This document shows positions 34,077-48,990 of a stretch of DNA of 64,000 bases, piece by piece. The first letter of the stretch is position 1; each line of letters begins with the position of its first letter. Both the position numbers and the translations under genes were made by a program. The notes beneath the pieces were generated by a model that searched no databases, was not told the DNA's origin, and was given only the letters and a program-made list of their open reading frames with translations. Source of the DNA: Zeus faber (taxonomy: Eukaryota; Chordata; Actinopteri; Zeiformes; Zeidae); the NCBI GenBank assembly GCA_960531495.1, contig OY482850.1, forward strand, positions 3,107,584 through 3,171,583. Reading direction: 5' to 3'.

Positions 34077-34696
34077 GTTCAGCTGCTATTAACCTCAAGC
34101 TAAGTGCAAAACAATTGTAATGGAAAGTGATTCAAGCTCAAGTGGTGAAGTGATAAAGTGTTGCATTGATGAGATGTGGGTTTCTTTCCACTGCTCCAAT
34201 AGCTGTGTAACAATTTACCTTCCTGACCTATTGTTTACCCTGGGTTATAAATAGCCCGCCAAATGACTACATTACTACATAATTTCAAGATAGGTAAGCC
34301 AAAAATAAATTATTATCCATTATTACTTGGAATGTGTTATTTTTACACATTACTGAAAATAAATTGTTTATACGAGATCAACTTAAAATATGTTTGTTTT
34401 TCTGTATTTATTTATATGTTAATTTTAGGTTTGATGTATAATTAATATTATATAATAATGATATAATATATTTTCTTTCTTTCTATTTTTACTTTAGTAT
34501 TATTTTTCGTCTGTACTGACTCAAGGGTACTTGGCCAATAAAGCCCGATTCTAATTAAAATAATCTCAACAAATGAAAGAAGGAGAAAATTAGATTTTAA
34601 AAAGTAGATTTTTTTTGGGGGGGGGGGCTTAAAGGTTGGCCGCATTGGACTGAATTTGAATAAGGCCTGGCGAACATAGCCATTATAACGCTGAAA
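34072..34696. other. Unassigned AT-rich sequence
   Basis: A repeat-tail-like stretch (GGCCAATAAAGCCCGATTCTAAT) near 34532 may be the end of a LINE or SINE. Nothing else recognised. Confidence 0.35.
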
Positions 34697-35055
34697 CAGT
34701 GGTACCTCGACTTACGACTTTAATTCGTTTTATAAGAACAGTCGTATATTAAAACAGTCATGCGTTGAAGCAATTTTTCCATGAAGTGAAGTGTGAAATC
34801 ACGAAGTGTGAAAATAAACTAAATACACAGCACAAACGCAGTAAATATGAAAAAAATATAATAGATAAGCCACGTACTACATGCACACACCATGTAGGTT
34901 GCCCGCTGACTGACTGCTGACTGGCCGCCAACGCACCAACTGCAAATTTCCACGGTCGTATCTTGGAGCAGTCGGTCGCAAGTCGATACAAATTTTCACG
35001 ACTATCGCTACTCGTATCTTGGATTAGTCGTAAGTAGATGCAGTCAAAAGTCAAG
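34697..35055 (-). mobile_element. Mariner-like MITE, copy 1
   Basis: The left end CAGTGGTACCTCGACTTACGA is the inverted counterpart of the right end of the copy at 45622-46028, and the interior matches that copy on the opposite strand throughout. The right end has diverged after GATGCAGTC. It encodes no transposase. Confidence 0.75.
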
Positions 35056-35613
35056 GAGAAGAAGAATCAGAGCTTCAAAACAAGATGTCACTTGTGCAAA
35101 TCAAGCAAATATTTTTAAAGCTATGACTTGCTAATGACAGGGGCATGGCAAATTGTGATTCTGAGATAATCACCTCCAAAGTCTCCCACAGATTTGGCTT
35201 CATTCAGCCAGCTCCCAGAATGCAAATGGAGTTGGAGGACTAACACCGCATGGCCTGTTGAAAGGGGACTTGACACCTTGCTGATTGGCCACTTGACAGC
35301 CTGCTGAATGGGGACGTGACACCGCCCTGTATGGGGCAATCTCTGCAATGTTGTTGTGTTTTGAGGGAATATTGGACAGCGTGATCAACATCTTTTGTTC
35401 AAAGAAAAGTCTTAAGAATATACATGTTTTATAAAAGAATAATTATTTAAGTGTTTAAAAGTGCAGACAACACAACAAAATGTACAGTCTATTCACCATA
35501 TAAGTCTCTGTATATCAACCCTGGCGTGTAATTTAAAACATAAATGTGCGTATGCCAAATATCTACAAAGTTCTTGGAGTTATTATGTGGGCTAAGCCCT
35601 TACAGTAGCCCAG
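35056..35613. other. Unassigned sequence
   Basis: Nothing recognised. It lies just downstream of the transposase-like gene remnant on the minus strand. Confidence 0.4.
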
Positions 35614-37273
35614 CTATACCCTTAGAGCCTGTTTGGGGCTGCCTCTTCCGACTGGTGGTGCTGGGCAGGTGATGTCCTGGGCATCATCATCACAGAACTC
35701 TCTGATCTTGTGGAACTGGTAGCTCTGTCTGGCTCTGTCCAGTCCTGGTGGCAGCATTACAGGAAGTGCATCTCTGGGGCTCTGGTCTCCTCGCCTCCAG
35801 AAGACACCTTGACCGCATGCACAACAGGATCCTCAGCAACAAAGCTGGAAGACATGAAATAGAATCTCAATCCAAAAATTATATTTATGCATTTATCCGT
35901 TTCACCATCACAGTAATTAACACTTTGTAGAATCATTCCTTGCAGTTTATGCACAAGACAGTGATGCACTACCCACCGAAAGTGCTCGTACTGTTTGATC
36001 TGTGGCAATGGTCTGAAGTATGGACTCAGGTGTTCTTGCCAGTTAAAGATTTGCACCAGCACTGTGCCATCTTCTTTTCCTACTAGCTGAGGGATGTTTA
36101 TTGTCCTCACCGGGTTGTTTTGAACAACTGCTGCAATTTCTGCAAGAGTGTTCACCCTCGTCTTTCTGTTAGCTGCTTGATAAGTTCAAAGCACCAGTCT
36201 GGTGAAAACTTACTGTGGCCTGCTATCAGGGAGTGTAGATCCATGCGATGGTGCAGCTTATGCAGTGTACGCCATGCACAGCCCAACAGCATGAACTTGT
36301 TTTTGTTCTGTCCACTACAGTTGTCACAGCGAAGGTCTACCTCGTTCTCCCCAAGACGGTAGTTTTGGAAGAAGTTGTGCAGGTATCTTACCACGACATT
36401 GTTGCCTTTGCTCAATGACATTCCTTCATCTACCAAGTAGTTGACTTGCTGTGGTATTCCCTCACAACAGACACCAAAAAGGCCACACTTTCGAGGAGTC
36501 AGGAAGTATATTGGCCCTGGCTGAAGCTGATCTGATGGATAATGAACCTGAAAAGAAAAATAAAGGCCTTAAGAAAAAATGTGAGCAACAGACAAAGTGC
36601 AAAGACAGTGTTTGTGTCATGTTCTGGAATGTAGTGAATGTGTGGGGTACTTTGCACCATTGAGTGCCTTTCGTCTAGGAATGTTAATAGCTGCCCAACC
36701 AATTTTTTATTTATGCTGTAGCCCTTTGTCAACCCCTTTCATGTAACCCTCTCCACGATGAAGCCCAAGTTTACATAATTTCTTCAGACCATGTACTAAC
36801 CTGTGAGCGAAGTCAAAACTGTAATGCATCTTGATGTGGTTGATCGCAGGTTGAACACGACCACCCAAAGAGAGGTTGAGGCGCTCACAGGTGTATTTGG
36901 AGTCCATGATCGTGGAGTTGTACACCTCCCTCTTTGAGTGCACAAGCTGCAGATGTTGCTCCTGCTTCCTCAGCTTTGTACATTTTACAGCCTCTGGCAG
37001 ATTGGCAGTTCTGTAGACCTTGAGAAGAACAGTAAAAGTTTCTAATATAATGTATAAAAAAGGCTACTTTCATTCCCAGGAGAGGACTAAGAGCCTTTGA
37101 TGAGACAAAACAAAATGCAGTTTTATATAGAGAAAAAAATTTAATCTAAGATAAAATAATTTAATTTATCTGACACTGCCAACATAGATCGGACATGGGT
37201 TTGCAGTTTGTGATGTGAGGCAGCATTTTAGACCAGATGTCTCTGAATGATGAAAGCTGCACTGTCCTCTGCT
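35614..37273 (-). pseudogene. Spliced transposase-like gene remnant with DNCSGQNKN motif
   Basis: Four minus-strand exons can be placed: 37170-37273, 36801-37019, 35977-36547 and 35614-35844, three of them with AG acceptors and GT donors in place. They encode in order RDIWSKMLPHI…SDLCWQCQ, then NLSLGGRVQPAI and HYSFDFAH, then GPIYFLTPRKCGLFGVCCE and LRCDNCSGQNKNKFM and AGHSKFSPDWCFELIKQL, then LPPGLDRARQ and KIREFC. The family is a widespread uncharacterised fish protein, probably transposon-encoded; the D of SFDFAH and of CDNCSGQ may be RNase H-fold catalytic residues. Frameshifts lie in the second exon, near the TERRG end of the third-exon first half, and in the last exon. The first donor reads CAG|ATAAAT instead of GT. 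It is therefore a pseudogene. The family name is uncertain. Confidence 0.7.
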
Positions 37274-38324
37274 CTAAAGGATGAAACAAAAATAAATATT
37301 TATTCATTAATTTTTGTGTTCTCGGTTTGTCACAGCACAGAAAGATTTGTTAATAACCACCCAGCAGCGCCCTGCTATCCGGGAGCACACAGAGCTGGGG
37401 GAGCCAGAAACAGAAATGTAAAGAAGGAGACCGAGCTGTTATGTACATTCTGGCATCCAGGTAAGATGCATTTTCGGGATGAATGCCCCAGCCATAGCTA
37501 GATGGCAAATTAGTGTAGGCTGTAGTAACCCATGATTGATGGGGAGAACCACTGATGCTGATGCACTTTATGATTATTAAGTGTTAGGGGAGGGGCCATG
37601 CCAGGTATGACCCCTCTACATCATCGAGTCATGATTTTGGGACAACAAAAATGGTGAGAGAACAGTTTAACGGTTTAACAGTGTTATTCCACCATTCAAT
37701 ATTACATTGTTCAGTTTTTTCAGCATTTTCAGCAATTACTTTCTGACATGTATAAAGTGTTTTGAAACAAATCTATGAATTGACTTTACAGGGTCTTTAT
37801 TCCCTGTAAAGTCATTTCCATAGTGCACACAGTGATGCTTCAAATGTAGTGTTTCTCAAGTACTTTGCATGTACCGGTTTGACTTTATTTTTTATTGTAG
37901 TGATGGTTTGGTTCTTTGTGGGCATTTGATTTTCAAACTCCTCGTTCATTTTATTCAGTTGGTAAGTAATGCATGGGTGAGCAAGGGAGGGTTTCCTGTG
38001 AACAGAAACCAGAAGTCAATTGACTCATTTAATTCTGACAAAATAATTTTGGAAGAGTAATTGAACCTTGGTATCCTAAAAATTGTTTTGCGTAATTTGC
38101 GAAAAATAAATGAGTCATATTGAATATGAATTATGCCAAATGCCTTGGCCTTTTGTCCACATTTATTTAGTCCTCAGTAAATTCATTTTGTGAGTTGAAC
38201 TTTCACTCTCACTCACTGAATTAGTGAATGGAAACTTAAGGAGCTTGTTGGGCATGTCACAAGGCTGCTTAGCCTTTTGAAAATTCTTGAGGTGCAGCTC
38301 AGCTCTTTTCATTTGCGAATCGAG
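37274..38324. other. Unassigned sequence
   Basis: Could hold 5' exons of the transposase-like remnant on the minus strand, but I cannot identify any. Confidence 0.35.
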
Positions 38325-38330
38325 ATATTA

Positions 38331-38527
38331 CATTACATTTAGCAGACGCTTTTATCCAAAGCGACTTACAATTATTCAAACACCGACGGACGCAGCCATC
38401 AGGAGCAATTAGGGGTTAAGTGTCTTGCTCAAGGACACTACAGCATGCTAGCAGGAGGAGCCTGGGATAAAACCAGCAACCTTTAGATTACTAGACAACC
38501 AGCTCTACCTCCTGAGCTACCGTCCCC
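38331..38527 (-). mobile_element. tRNA-derived SINE, copy 1, with TSD
   Basis: On the minus strand it starts GGGGACGGTAGCTCAGGAGG with an A-box-like TAGCTCAGGAGG (38508-38519). It contains the anticodon-loop-like TGTCTAGTAATC, as in tRNA-Thr(AGT), and a decayed B box. It ends with the fish-wide tail TAAGTCGCTTTGGATAAAAG and CGTCTGCTAAATG. ATATTA flanks both ends (38325-38330 and 38528-38533), a target duplication. Confidence 0.85.
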
Positions 38528-38533
38528 ATATTA

Positions 38534-38858
38534 AAGACTGAATTGCCTATGAACAGCTGCAGTTATAGTCTCAACTAAATAACTTATTTGCTGGAGTGAT
38601 TCAAGAAGACGGAATCATTTTACAAGATACGTATGTTCGCTACAAAATAATCATTCACAATTCTTACATCCCTATTGTAGAGGAGTTTAGTAAGTGTTGA
38701 CGGAAGTCTGAGGAAGGCTTTGGCAAGTTTGTTCCAACCATAATTAGCAAAACACTGCTTCTCCGTGTTTTGTTCTTTGTACTCTCGGTCCAGTTAGTAG
38801 ACCAGTCTCAGATGACTTCTTAGACCTCTAAGGTCTAAATGGTTGATATTGTAGGAAC
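38534..38858. other. Unassigned sequence
   Basis: Nothing recognised between the SINE and the L2 insertion. Confidence 0.4.
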
Positions 38859-38866
38859 AGATCAGA

Positions 38867-41380
38867 GATTCAAGATTCAAGATTTTTTATTTGTCACATA
38901 CATATACATACTTCCATACATATATGCAGTGAAATGTAATGCAACGCACCCGGTGATAGCACACAATATGTCCTAGGAAAAAATAGAAAATAAAATAAAA
39001 AGTAGAAAATGTCTTTCTAATAGACCGACTAACTGACTCCTAAAACGTAATACACTAAGTGGAATACTTATAGAATAAGATAAAAATATATAGAATAAAA
39101 TACAATAAAAATGAATTGAAATAAGATGGAATAGATAGAAGGAATATGGCTATGTATATACAGATATGTGCATTTTAAGTGGCATGTGAATTAAAGTGGC
39201 ATGTGAATGTGAATAGTGTGAGGTAGTGTTTGGGATAATACAGCACAGTATACAACAGTACGGCGCAGCAATACGGCATCACGAACAACCCTGAACAGTG
39301 ACACAGTATGCGGTACAGTATGCTACATACAGTACAGTAGGTAGTGGAGCCTAGTGCATGGCTCAGTTAGGACCCCTGGTGAGGTCAGCGTTGACAGTTC
39401 TAATGGCGTGCGGGAAAAAACTCTGTCTCAGTCTCTCTGTTCTCGCTGTGTGACTGCGGAGGCGCTTGCCTGACCGCAGCAGCTGAAACAGTCCGTTGTT
39501 GGGGTGATGAGGATCCTTCATGATCCTACGGGCTCTGCTGCTACACCTCCTGGTGTATAACTCCTGCAAGGGGGGGAGGGTAGTTCCAGTGGTACGTTCA
39601 GCTGAACGCACCACCCTCTGCAGGGCCCGCCTGTCCTGGGCAGTACAGTTCCCAAACCAGGCAGTGATGTTGCCTGTCAGGATGCTCTCCACTGCTCCAG
39701 AGTAGAAAGACTTGAGGATCCTCACCGAGACCCGGAATTTCCTCAGCTGCCTGAGGTGGTAGAGACGCTGCCTCGCCTTTCTCACCAGAGTGTCTGTGTG
39801 AACAGTCCATGTTAAGTCCTCTGTGATGTGGACTCCCAGATATCTGAAGCTGCTCACCCTATCGACAGAAGTCCCATTAATCCACAAGGGCGCGTGCGTC
39901 CTCGATTGTGATCCACGCCTAAAGTCCACAATCAGCTCCTTGGTTTTGCTGACGTTCAGGTGGAGGCTGTTGTCCTGGCACCAGAGTGACAGGTCAGCCA
40001 CCTCCTCGCGGTAGGCCTTCTCATCGCAGTCGGTGATCAGGCCCACGACCACGGTGTCGTCAGCAAACTTGATGATGGTGTTGGAGCTGGACCTGGCCAC
40101 ACAGTCGTGTGTGTACAGGGAGTACAGTAGGGGGCTGAGGACGCAGTCCTGGTGGGATCCTGTATTCAGGGTGAGGGAACTGGACATGTGCTTCCCCACC
40201 TTGACCACCTGGGGGCGGCCTGTGAGGAAGTCCAGGATCCAGGTGCACAGCGGACCATTCAATCCTAGCTCCATCAGCTTGACAGCCAGTCTGGTGGGAA
40301 CTATGGTGTTGAAAGCTGAACTATAATCGATGAACAGCAATCTCACATAGGCCCCCTTCTGGCCATCCAGGTGCGTGAGCGTGGTGTGCAGTACCTGGGA
40401 GACCGCGTCATCCGTGGATCTGTTCTGCCGGTACGCGAACTGCAACGGGTCCAAGGTGCGGGGGAGGGAGGCGCAGATGTAATCCTTAATCAGCCTCTCG
40501 AAACACTTCATGACCACCGAGGTGAGGGCCACCGGACGGTAGTCATTCAGGCAGGTTGGAGAGGCGATCTTCGGGACAGGAACGACTGTGGATCTCTTGA
40601 AACAGGATGGGACCACTGATTCAGCCAGGGAGATGTTGAATATTGTGGTGAACACAGGAGCTAGCTGGTTAGCACAGGTCTTCAGTACTCGCCCAGATAT
40701 GCCATCTGGGCCCGCAGCTTTCCTGGTGTTCACCCGCATCAAAGCCCTCCTGACCTCGTGCACGGACACTGAGAGTGCGCGCTCGTCCCCAGCGGTGTAA
40801 CTCCAATTAGCCGGCGAGCTAGTGGTGCTGCTGCCAGACTCGAACCGCGCATAAAAGGAGTTCAGTTGGTGGGCCAGGGAGGCGTCCACACTCGTGGCTG
40901 GGGAGGAGCTGCTCTTGTAGTTTGTTATTGTTCGCAGCCCCTCCCACAAGCGTCTTGTGTCCCCCCGCTCCATCTGCAGCTCCACGGTGTCTCTGTACGT
41001 CCGTTTGGCGTCCCTCACCGCCCTCCGCAGATTGTACGACGCCGCTTTGTAATTGTCCATGTTGCCAGATACAAGTCCGTCGTTGTAAGCGGCCGTGCGC
41101 GCATTCAGAGCGCAGCGGATGGATTTATCAACCCATGGTTTCTGGTTTGGAAATATCCGAACTTTCACCGTGGGAACGATTTCATCCGCGAGCGTAGCCA
41201 CGAAACTTACTACAGCCTCCGTAAACTCGCTGACGTCACTTGAACTTGATTGGAACATGTCCCAGTCTACGTCGGTCAGAGCGTCCTGAAGCGCAGCCTC
41301 TGATTGGTCCGTCCACCGCTTCACTTCCCTCGTCATCACCAGATCCCGCGCGATCAGAGGCCTGTAAACAAGAAGCAGCG
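38867..41380 (-). mobile_element. L2-like LINE, 5'-truncated, open RT frame
   Basis: The insertion runs on the minus strand from the end of an endonuclease domain to a 3' UTR of about 500 bp that ends in tandem TTGAATCTTGAATC. AGATCAGA at 38859-38866 and 41381-41388 is a probable 8-bp target duplication. Two further copies of the same family lie at 46.5-47.9 and 62.65-63.67 kb, all on the minus strand. The tail and RT motifs fit the L2/Maui group of fish. Confidence 0.85.
39363..41380 (-). CDS. L2-like reverse transcriptase ORF, 5' truncated
   Basis: About 670 codons are open without a stop; the frame extends a further 238 bases into flanking DNA upstream. Order: the endonuclease end (VYRPLIARD), connector (EVKRWTDQSE), RT finger motifs ([29 protein letters not shown]), motif A ([13 protein letters not shown]), motif B region, motif C ([12 protein letters not shown]), thumb ([13 protein letters not shown]), and C-terminus (SFFPHAIRTVNADL). 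Motif B reads GSHQDCVLSP, whereas both sister copies read [10 protein letters not shown]. The conserved PQG is thus changed at two positions, and activity is doubtful despite the open frame. No functional endonuclease is present. Confidence 0.85.
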
Positions 41381-41388
41381 AGATCAGA

Positions 41389-41826
41389 TGAGTTTTGGTC
41401 TGAGGCCTATCCCAAAATTTGTAAACGAGCAGCAGTATCTTAAAATCACATGTATCTGTGACACATTGGAAGCCTATACAGAGACCTGAGAATTGGTGGA
41501 ATGTGTGCAGCTCTCTTGATCTTTGTTTGAACTTGAGCAGCACAAACATATGATGGGAGTAAGAGTAGCAGGCCTGGGTGAAAAAACAACACAAATACTC
41601 AGACACACACATACACACACATGCTCACAATTGCACGCTCACGCACACGCTCTCACACAGTCTATAATTCAGTGTGTTAATAATTAAAACGCTTGTCCGG
41701 AATAATTTATGTCAGTGGCTGGTGAGCAAACCCTTTGGATAACTTCTTACACCACAGTGTATTAGGGGTTCATGTGGATGGGCATGACTGAAAGTGTGCA
41801 CGTTTGCCTGCACGTGATTGTGCGTA

Positions 41827-41829
<3 letters not shown>
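41389..41829. other. Unassigned sequence
   Basis: Right flank of the L2 insertion, with a short ACACAC-rich patch near 41600. No gene seen. Confidence 0.45.

Positions 41830-41872
<43 letters not shown>
41830..41872. repeat. (GT)n microsatellite
   Basis: About 21 GT units. Confidence 0.95.
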
Positions 41873-44873
<3,001 letters not shown>

Positions 44874-45001
44874 TTGGTTTTGTACATTTGTAGAAAGTAT
44901 TTATGCGTGTGCTTGTTTTCATTGCTGCGTATTCTCCTGCATAGCATTAGAGGCCTTTCTATATATTTTATATATATATTATATATATAATATTGTTACA
45001 T

Positions 45002-45080
<79 letters not shown>
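45002..45080. repeat. Compound (AT)n(GT)n(AT)n microsatellite
   Basis: An AT run, a GT run and a second AT run without spacers. Confidence 0.95.
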
Positions 45081-45083
<3 letters not shown>

Positions 45084-45522
45084 AGCCGATGCGAATGATG
45101 CGATTCATGATTATTATTGACGTTGACATCATCGTATGAAGAGGACATTTAATTAATGATCATAAATTATAATGTTTATTGTGTATGATGTAATTATCTT
45201 GGCTGGCTGCTGAATTAATTCTAAATGGACACTACTGTTAAACGATATGCCTTAATATGCTTTAGTGGGGTCTGTAACACAATTTCCCAGCAGGGTGTTT
45301 TTGCTCAAACATATAAATTGAGGGATTTTGATTTGATTTAATCATATTTCTGTTTTGGGGATTTGGAAAATGTGCGAGGCGATGTGGTCACAAACTTACC
45401 TTAGAACGATTAACTAGTCCTGCTGGCAGTTACGGTAACACATTTGTCAAGGGCACTTCATTTTGCCATTTAAGCCATAGGACTTTCTTTCCTAACCATA
45501 GTGGTTTTTGGTTAACGCATGT
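45081..45522. other. Unassigned sequence
   Basis: Nothing recognised. Confidence 0.4.
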
Positions 45523-45571
45523 TAAGTAATTTCCCCCTGGGATTATGAAAGTATTTCTGATTCTGATTCTG
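45523..45571 (+). repeat. LINE/SINE 3' tail remnant
   Basis: TAATTTCCCCCTGGGATTAT… and a tandem GATTCTGATTCTG end resemble the common 3' end of fish L2-group elements. Confidence 0.45.
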
Positions 45572-45621
45572 TAACCTTATATTGATATAATTGTGATTGT
45601 TGTCCAATTCAAAGTCAGATA

Positions 45622-46028
45622 CTGTGGTACCTTGACTTACGACTGCATCTACTTACGACTAATCCAAGATACCAGTAGCGATAGTTGTGAAAATTTGTAT
45701 TGACTTGTGACCGACTGCTCCAAGATTCAACCGTGGAAATTTGCAGTTGGCGCGTTGGCGGCCAGTCAGCAGCCAGTCAGCAGTCAGTCAGCAGTCAGTC
45801 AGCAGTCAGTCAGCAGTCAGTCAGCAGGGGACCTACATGGTGTGTGCATGTAGTTCGTGGCTTATCCATATTTTTTTCATATTGACTGTGTTTGTGCTGT
45901 GTATTTTGTTTATTTTCACCCTTCATGATTTCATAATTTATATGGGAAAAATTGCTTTGACGTACGACTGTTTTAACATACGACCGTTCTTATAGAACCA
46001 ATTACAGTCTTCAGTCGAGGTGCCACTG
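45622..46028 (+). mobile_element. Mariner-like MITE, copy 2, complete
   Basis: The left end CTGTGGTACCTTGACTTACG and right end …GTCGAGGTGCCACTG are inverted complements with few mismatches. TA flanks both sides (45620-45621, 46029-46030), the target duplication of Tc1/mariner transposases. No coding sequence. Inside lies a CAGTCAGTCAG minisatellite (about 45766-45828) that is much shorter in copy 1. Confidence 0.85.
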
Positions 46029-46180
46029 TACTGTGCTTTCTGCAATGCCTAAACTATGAAACCGTCCAGGCACACCACAAAGCAAAAATAAATAAATTCA
46101 CAGCATTTACACACACACTAATACTCCCAGTAATGACAAAAGCATTTGGCAATAATTTGATTCAGTCACATGTTGGCAGC

Positions 46181-46203
46181 GGGGGGGGGGGGGGGGGGGG
46201 GGG
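46181..46203 (+). repeat. Poly-G run
   Basis: Twenty-three consecutive G bases, a likely unstable and G-quadruplex-prone site. Confidence 0.9.
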
Positions 46204-46496
46204 CATAAATCTGCTGTATAATAAAGTAGTATATAAAAGTAACGGTCCTTTCGCGCATGTGTAGAACAGCTAATGCTACATCCCATTGAAGTCAGAACTC
46301 TGAAAAACACAAGTTCGTACTTGGAAAAGTGTAAAGGAATGGCCCTGTATGTTCGAATTTCAGAGCTCACGCCCGAGTTCATCAAGAAAACAGACCTACA
46401 GAACAATGTCCCCTTTGAATAGATTTTGTATGGAACACGTCTACTGTATAGAGAACATCTACTGTCGTTTTCCAGCTTTGTAGGTTTTATGTTATA
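46204..46496. other. Unassigned sequence
   Basis: Nothing recognised before the L2 copy. Confidence 0.4.
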
Positions 46497-47895
46497 ATTT
46501 TAAGATTTCAAGATATTTGAACGTGGCACGTGACTAAAGTGAGGTAGTGTGTGAATATATATATATATATATACAGTACAGTATACAACAATACAGCACA
46601 GCAATACATTAACACAAAACAGAACAGCAATACAACACAGTATGCTATAACCCAGAACAGTGATACAGTATGCAGTACAGTATGCTACATACAGTACAGT
46701 AAGGCAGTGGGGCCTGTGTGAGTGTCTTGGTGCTTTTTGTTAGGACCCCTGGTGAAGTCAGCATTGACAGTTCTTATGGCTTGTGGGAAGAAACTCCATC
46801 TCAGTCTCTCTGTCCTCACTGCGTGACTGCGGAGGCGCTTGCCTGACCGCATCAGCTGAAACAGTCCATTGTTGGGGTGATGAGGATCCTTCGTGATCCT
46901 ACAGGCTCTGCTACTACACCTCCTGGTGTAAAAGTTCTGCAGGGAGGGGAGGGTAGTTCCAGTGGTGCGTTTGGCTGAACGCCAGGGTGGGCCTGTCCTG
47001 AGTAGTACAGTTCCCAAACCAGGCAGTGATGTTGCCTGTCAGCATACTGTCCACTGCTCCAGAGTAGAAGGACTTGAGGATCCTCACCAAGACTCCAAAA
47101 CGCTGCCCTCGGCTTTCTCACCAGAGTGTCTGTATACATAGTCAATGTTAAGTCCTGATGTGGACTGCCAGGTACTTAAAGCTGCTCACCCTGTCGATAG
47201 AAATCCCATTACTCATCAACGTGCTTTCTTGGTTGTAATCCTCTCCTCAAGTCCACAATCTGCTCCTCTGCTGACGTTCAGGAGGAGGCTGTTGTCCTGG
47301 TACCAGAGTGACAGGTCAGCTGCCTCCTCACGGTAGGCCTTCTCGTCGTCGTCGATCATCCATCAAACTTCATGATGGTGTTGGAGCTGGACCTGGCTAC
47401 ACAGTCGTGTGTGTACAGGGAGTACAGTATGGGGCTGAGGACGCAGCCCTGGGGTGATCCTGTGTTCAGGGTGAAGGTGCTGGACCTGTGCCTCCACACC
47501 CTAACCACCTGGGGCCTGGCTGTGAAGAAATCCAGGATCCAGGCACACAGTGGAGTATTCAGTCCTAGCTCCAGCGGCTTGACAGCCAGTCTGGTGGGGA
47601 ATATGGTGTTGAAAGCTGAACTATAGTCAATAAATAGCAATGGCACAAAACCCCCCCTTCCGGCCATCCAGTAGCGTGAGCAAGGTGTGCAGTACTTGGG
47701 AGACCGTGTCGTCCCTGGATCTGTTCCGCCGGAATGCAAACTGCAGCAGATCAATGTTACGCGGGAGGGAGGCGCAGATATAAACCTTAATCAGCCTCTC
47801 CAAGCACTTCATGACATCCAAGGTGATGGCCACGGGATGGTAGTCATTCAAGCAGACTGGAGAGGCGTTCTTTGGCACAGGGATGATGGGGGACA
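46497..47895 (-). pseudogene. Degenerate L2-like LINE copy
   Basis: Same family as 38867-41380. It includes part of the 3' UTR, with ACAGTACAGTATACAACA-type sequence, and RT segments in shifted frames. These are FFPQAIRTVNADFTRGPN (46685-47017), motif B as [10 protein letters not shown] and motif A as [13 protein letters not shown] (47356-47754), and VCLNDYHPVAITLDVMK (47627-47902). Several indels break the frame, and the region carrying the FADD box is damaged near 47350. The 5' end is truncated near 47895. Confidence 0.85.
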
Positions 47896-48990
47896 TTGAC
47901 AAGAAGGTTGCTGGGCAGAGGTGGACGGTAAGGTTGCTCCTTCATTCTGGACCGAATGCCGCCTCGCTTACCACGGTGCTTCCTCCAACGGCCCTAATCC
48001 ACCTGAACCAGCAGCAGCCTTTACCAATGATGGTGCCAGAACTCCTCCCAAAAAGGTGCAAAATAGAAAGCACAAACAAGGATGGCCATGATCTACAGAA
48101 ACCCCCCATCTGTGTCCATATATAGTAAATGACGCCATGGCAACTCTTTAGAACTGGCAGCTTGTGCGTTCATTAATAATAATTTTAAAAAATTGTGCAC
48201 TCCGACTCAATAAAATATTATATATTTTACAATGTGTCCACTTGATTTGTCCGCTTGAGAGGGCAGAACAGACCACCAGCAGCTTGTGCAAAAAAATTAC
48301 CCAGTACACCAATGAGTAAAATGCAGAAGTCCTACTGTGTTCCGGTGTGTACCGGCTCCCTTCAAGCACTAATTTATTTGAAACGTTTACATGTTAATTT
48401 ATTAGTGTGATATGTCCCTGTTGTGGACAAAATGTTGAATCATAGAGCCCTCTTTACTATTCCAGGCATAATGCATATTTTTGCGTTTGTAGGAAACAAG
48501 CGCTCTCCTTTAATTTGCTTTGTGAACAGTTACTTCCATCATCCTTCCCCTCAAAACTTGACCATTCGTGTGTACTAGATGTTTGTGTGAAGCGTGATCT
48601 GAATGCAATGAATCTCAAATGTTCTTTGCCCCCTTTGAACTAAAATTCCAGGCCCCCCATCATAATCCAATCCTCTTTCAATGAATCCTAACCAGTACTC
48701 CACTTGTTCAAAATGATTCAATGATGTTGAATAATGGGGAAAAAAAATGCAATTTAAAGTTTTTATAAATATATATATATGTATTTCTTGTCTCAGATTT
48801 ATATCTGTTTCTGTTGAACAGTTAACCCAAAATAACTGTTTACTGTAGATAGTGAATATGCTATTTTGACATGCCTACAGCATATCAACAAAATAAATCT
48901 TGTGAATAATTATTGTGTTTGCGGGATTGTGATTCACTTGCAATGCAAGCGTGTCTTGAATAATCCACCCGATTTTAAATTCATAAAATT
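47896..48990. other. Unassigned sequence
   Basis: No gene or transposon protein recognised. Confidence 0.4.

Noticed and set aside
39520-41489. Plus-strand open frames across the L2 element
   Set aside because: They are antisense shadows of the LINE reverse transcriptase frame.
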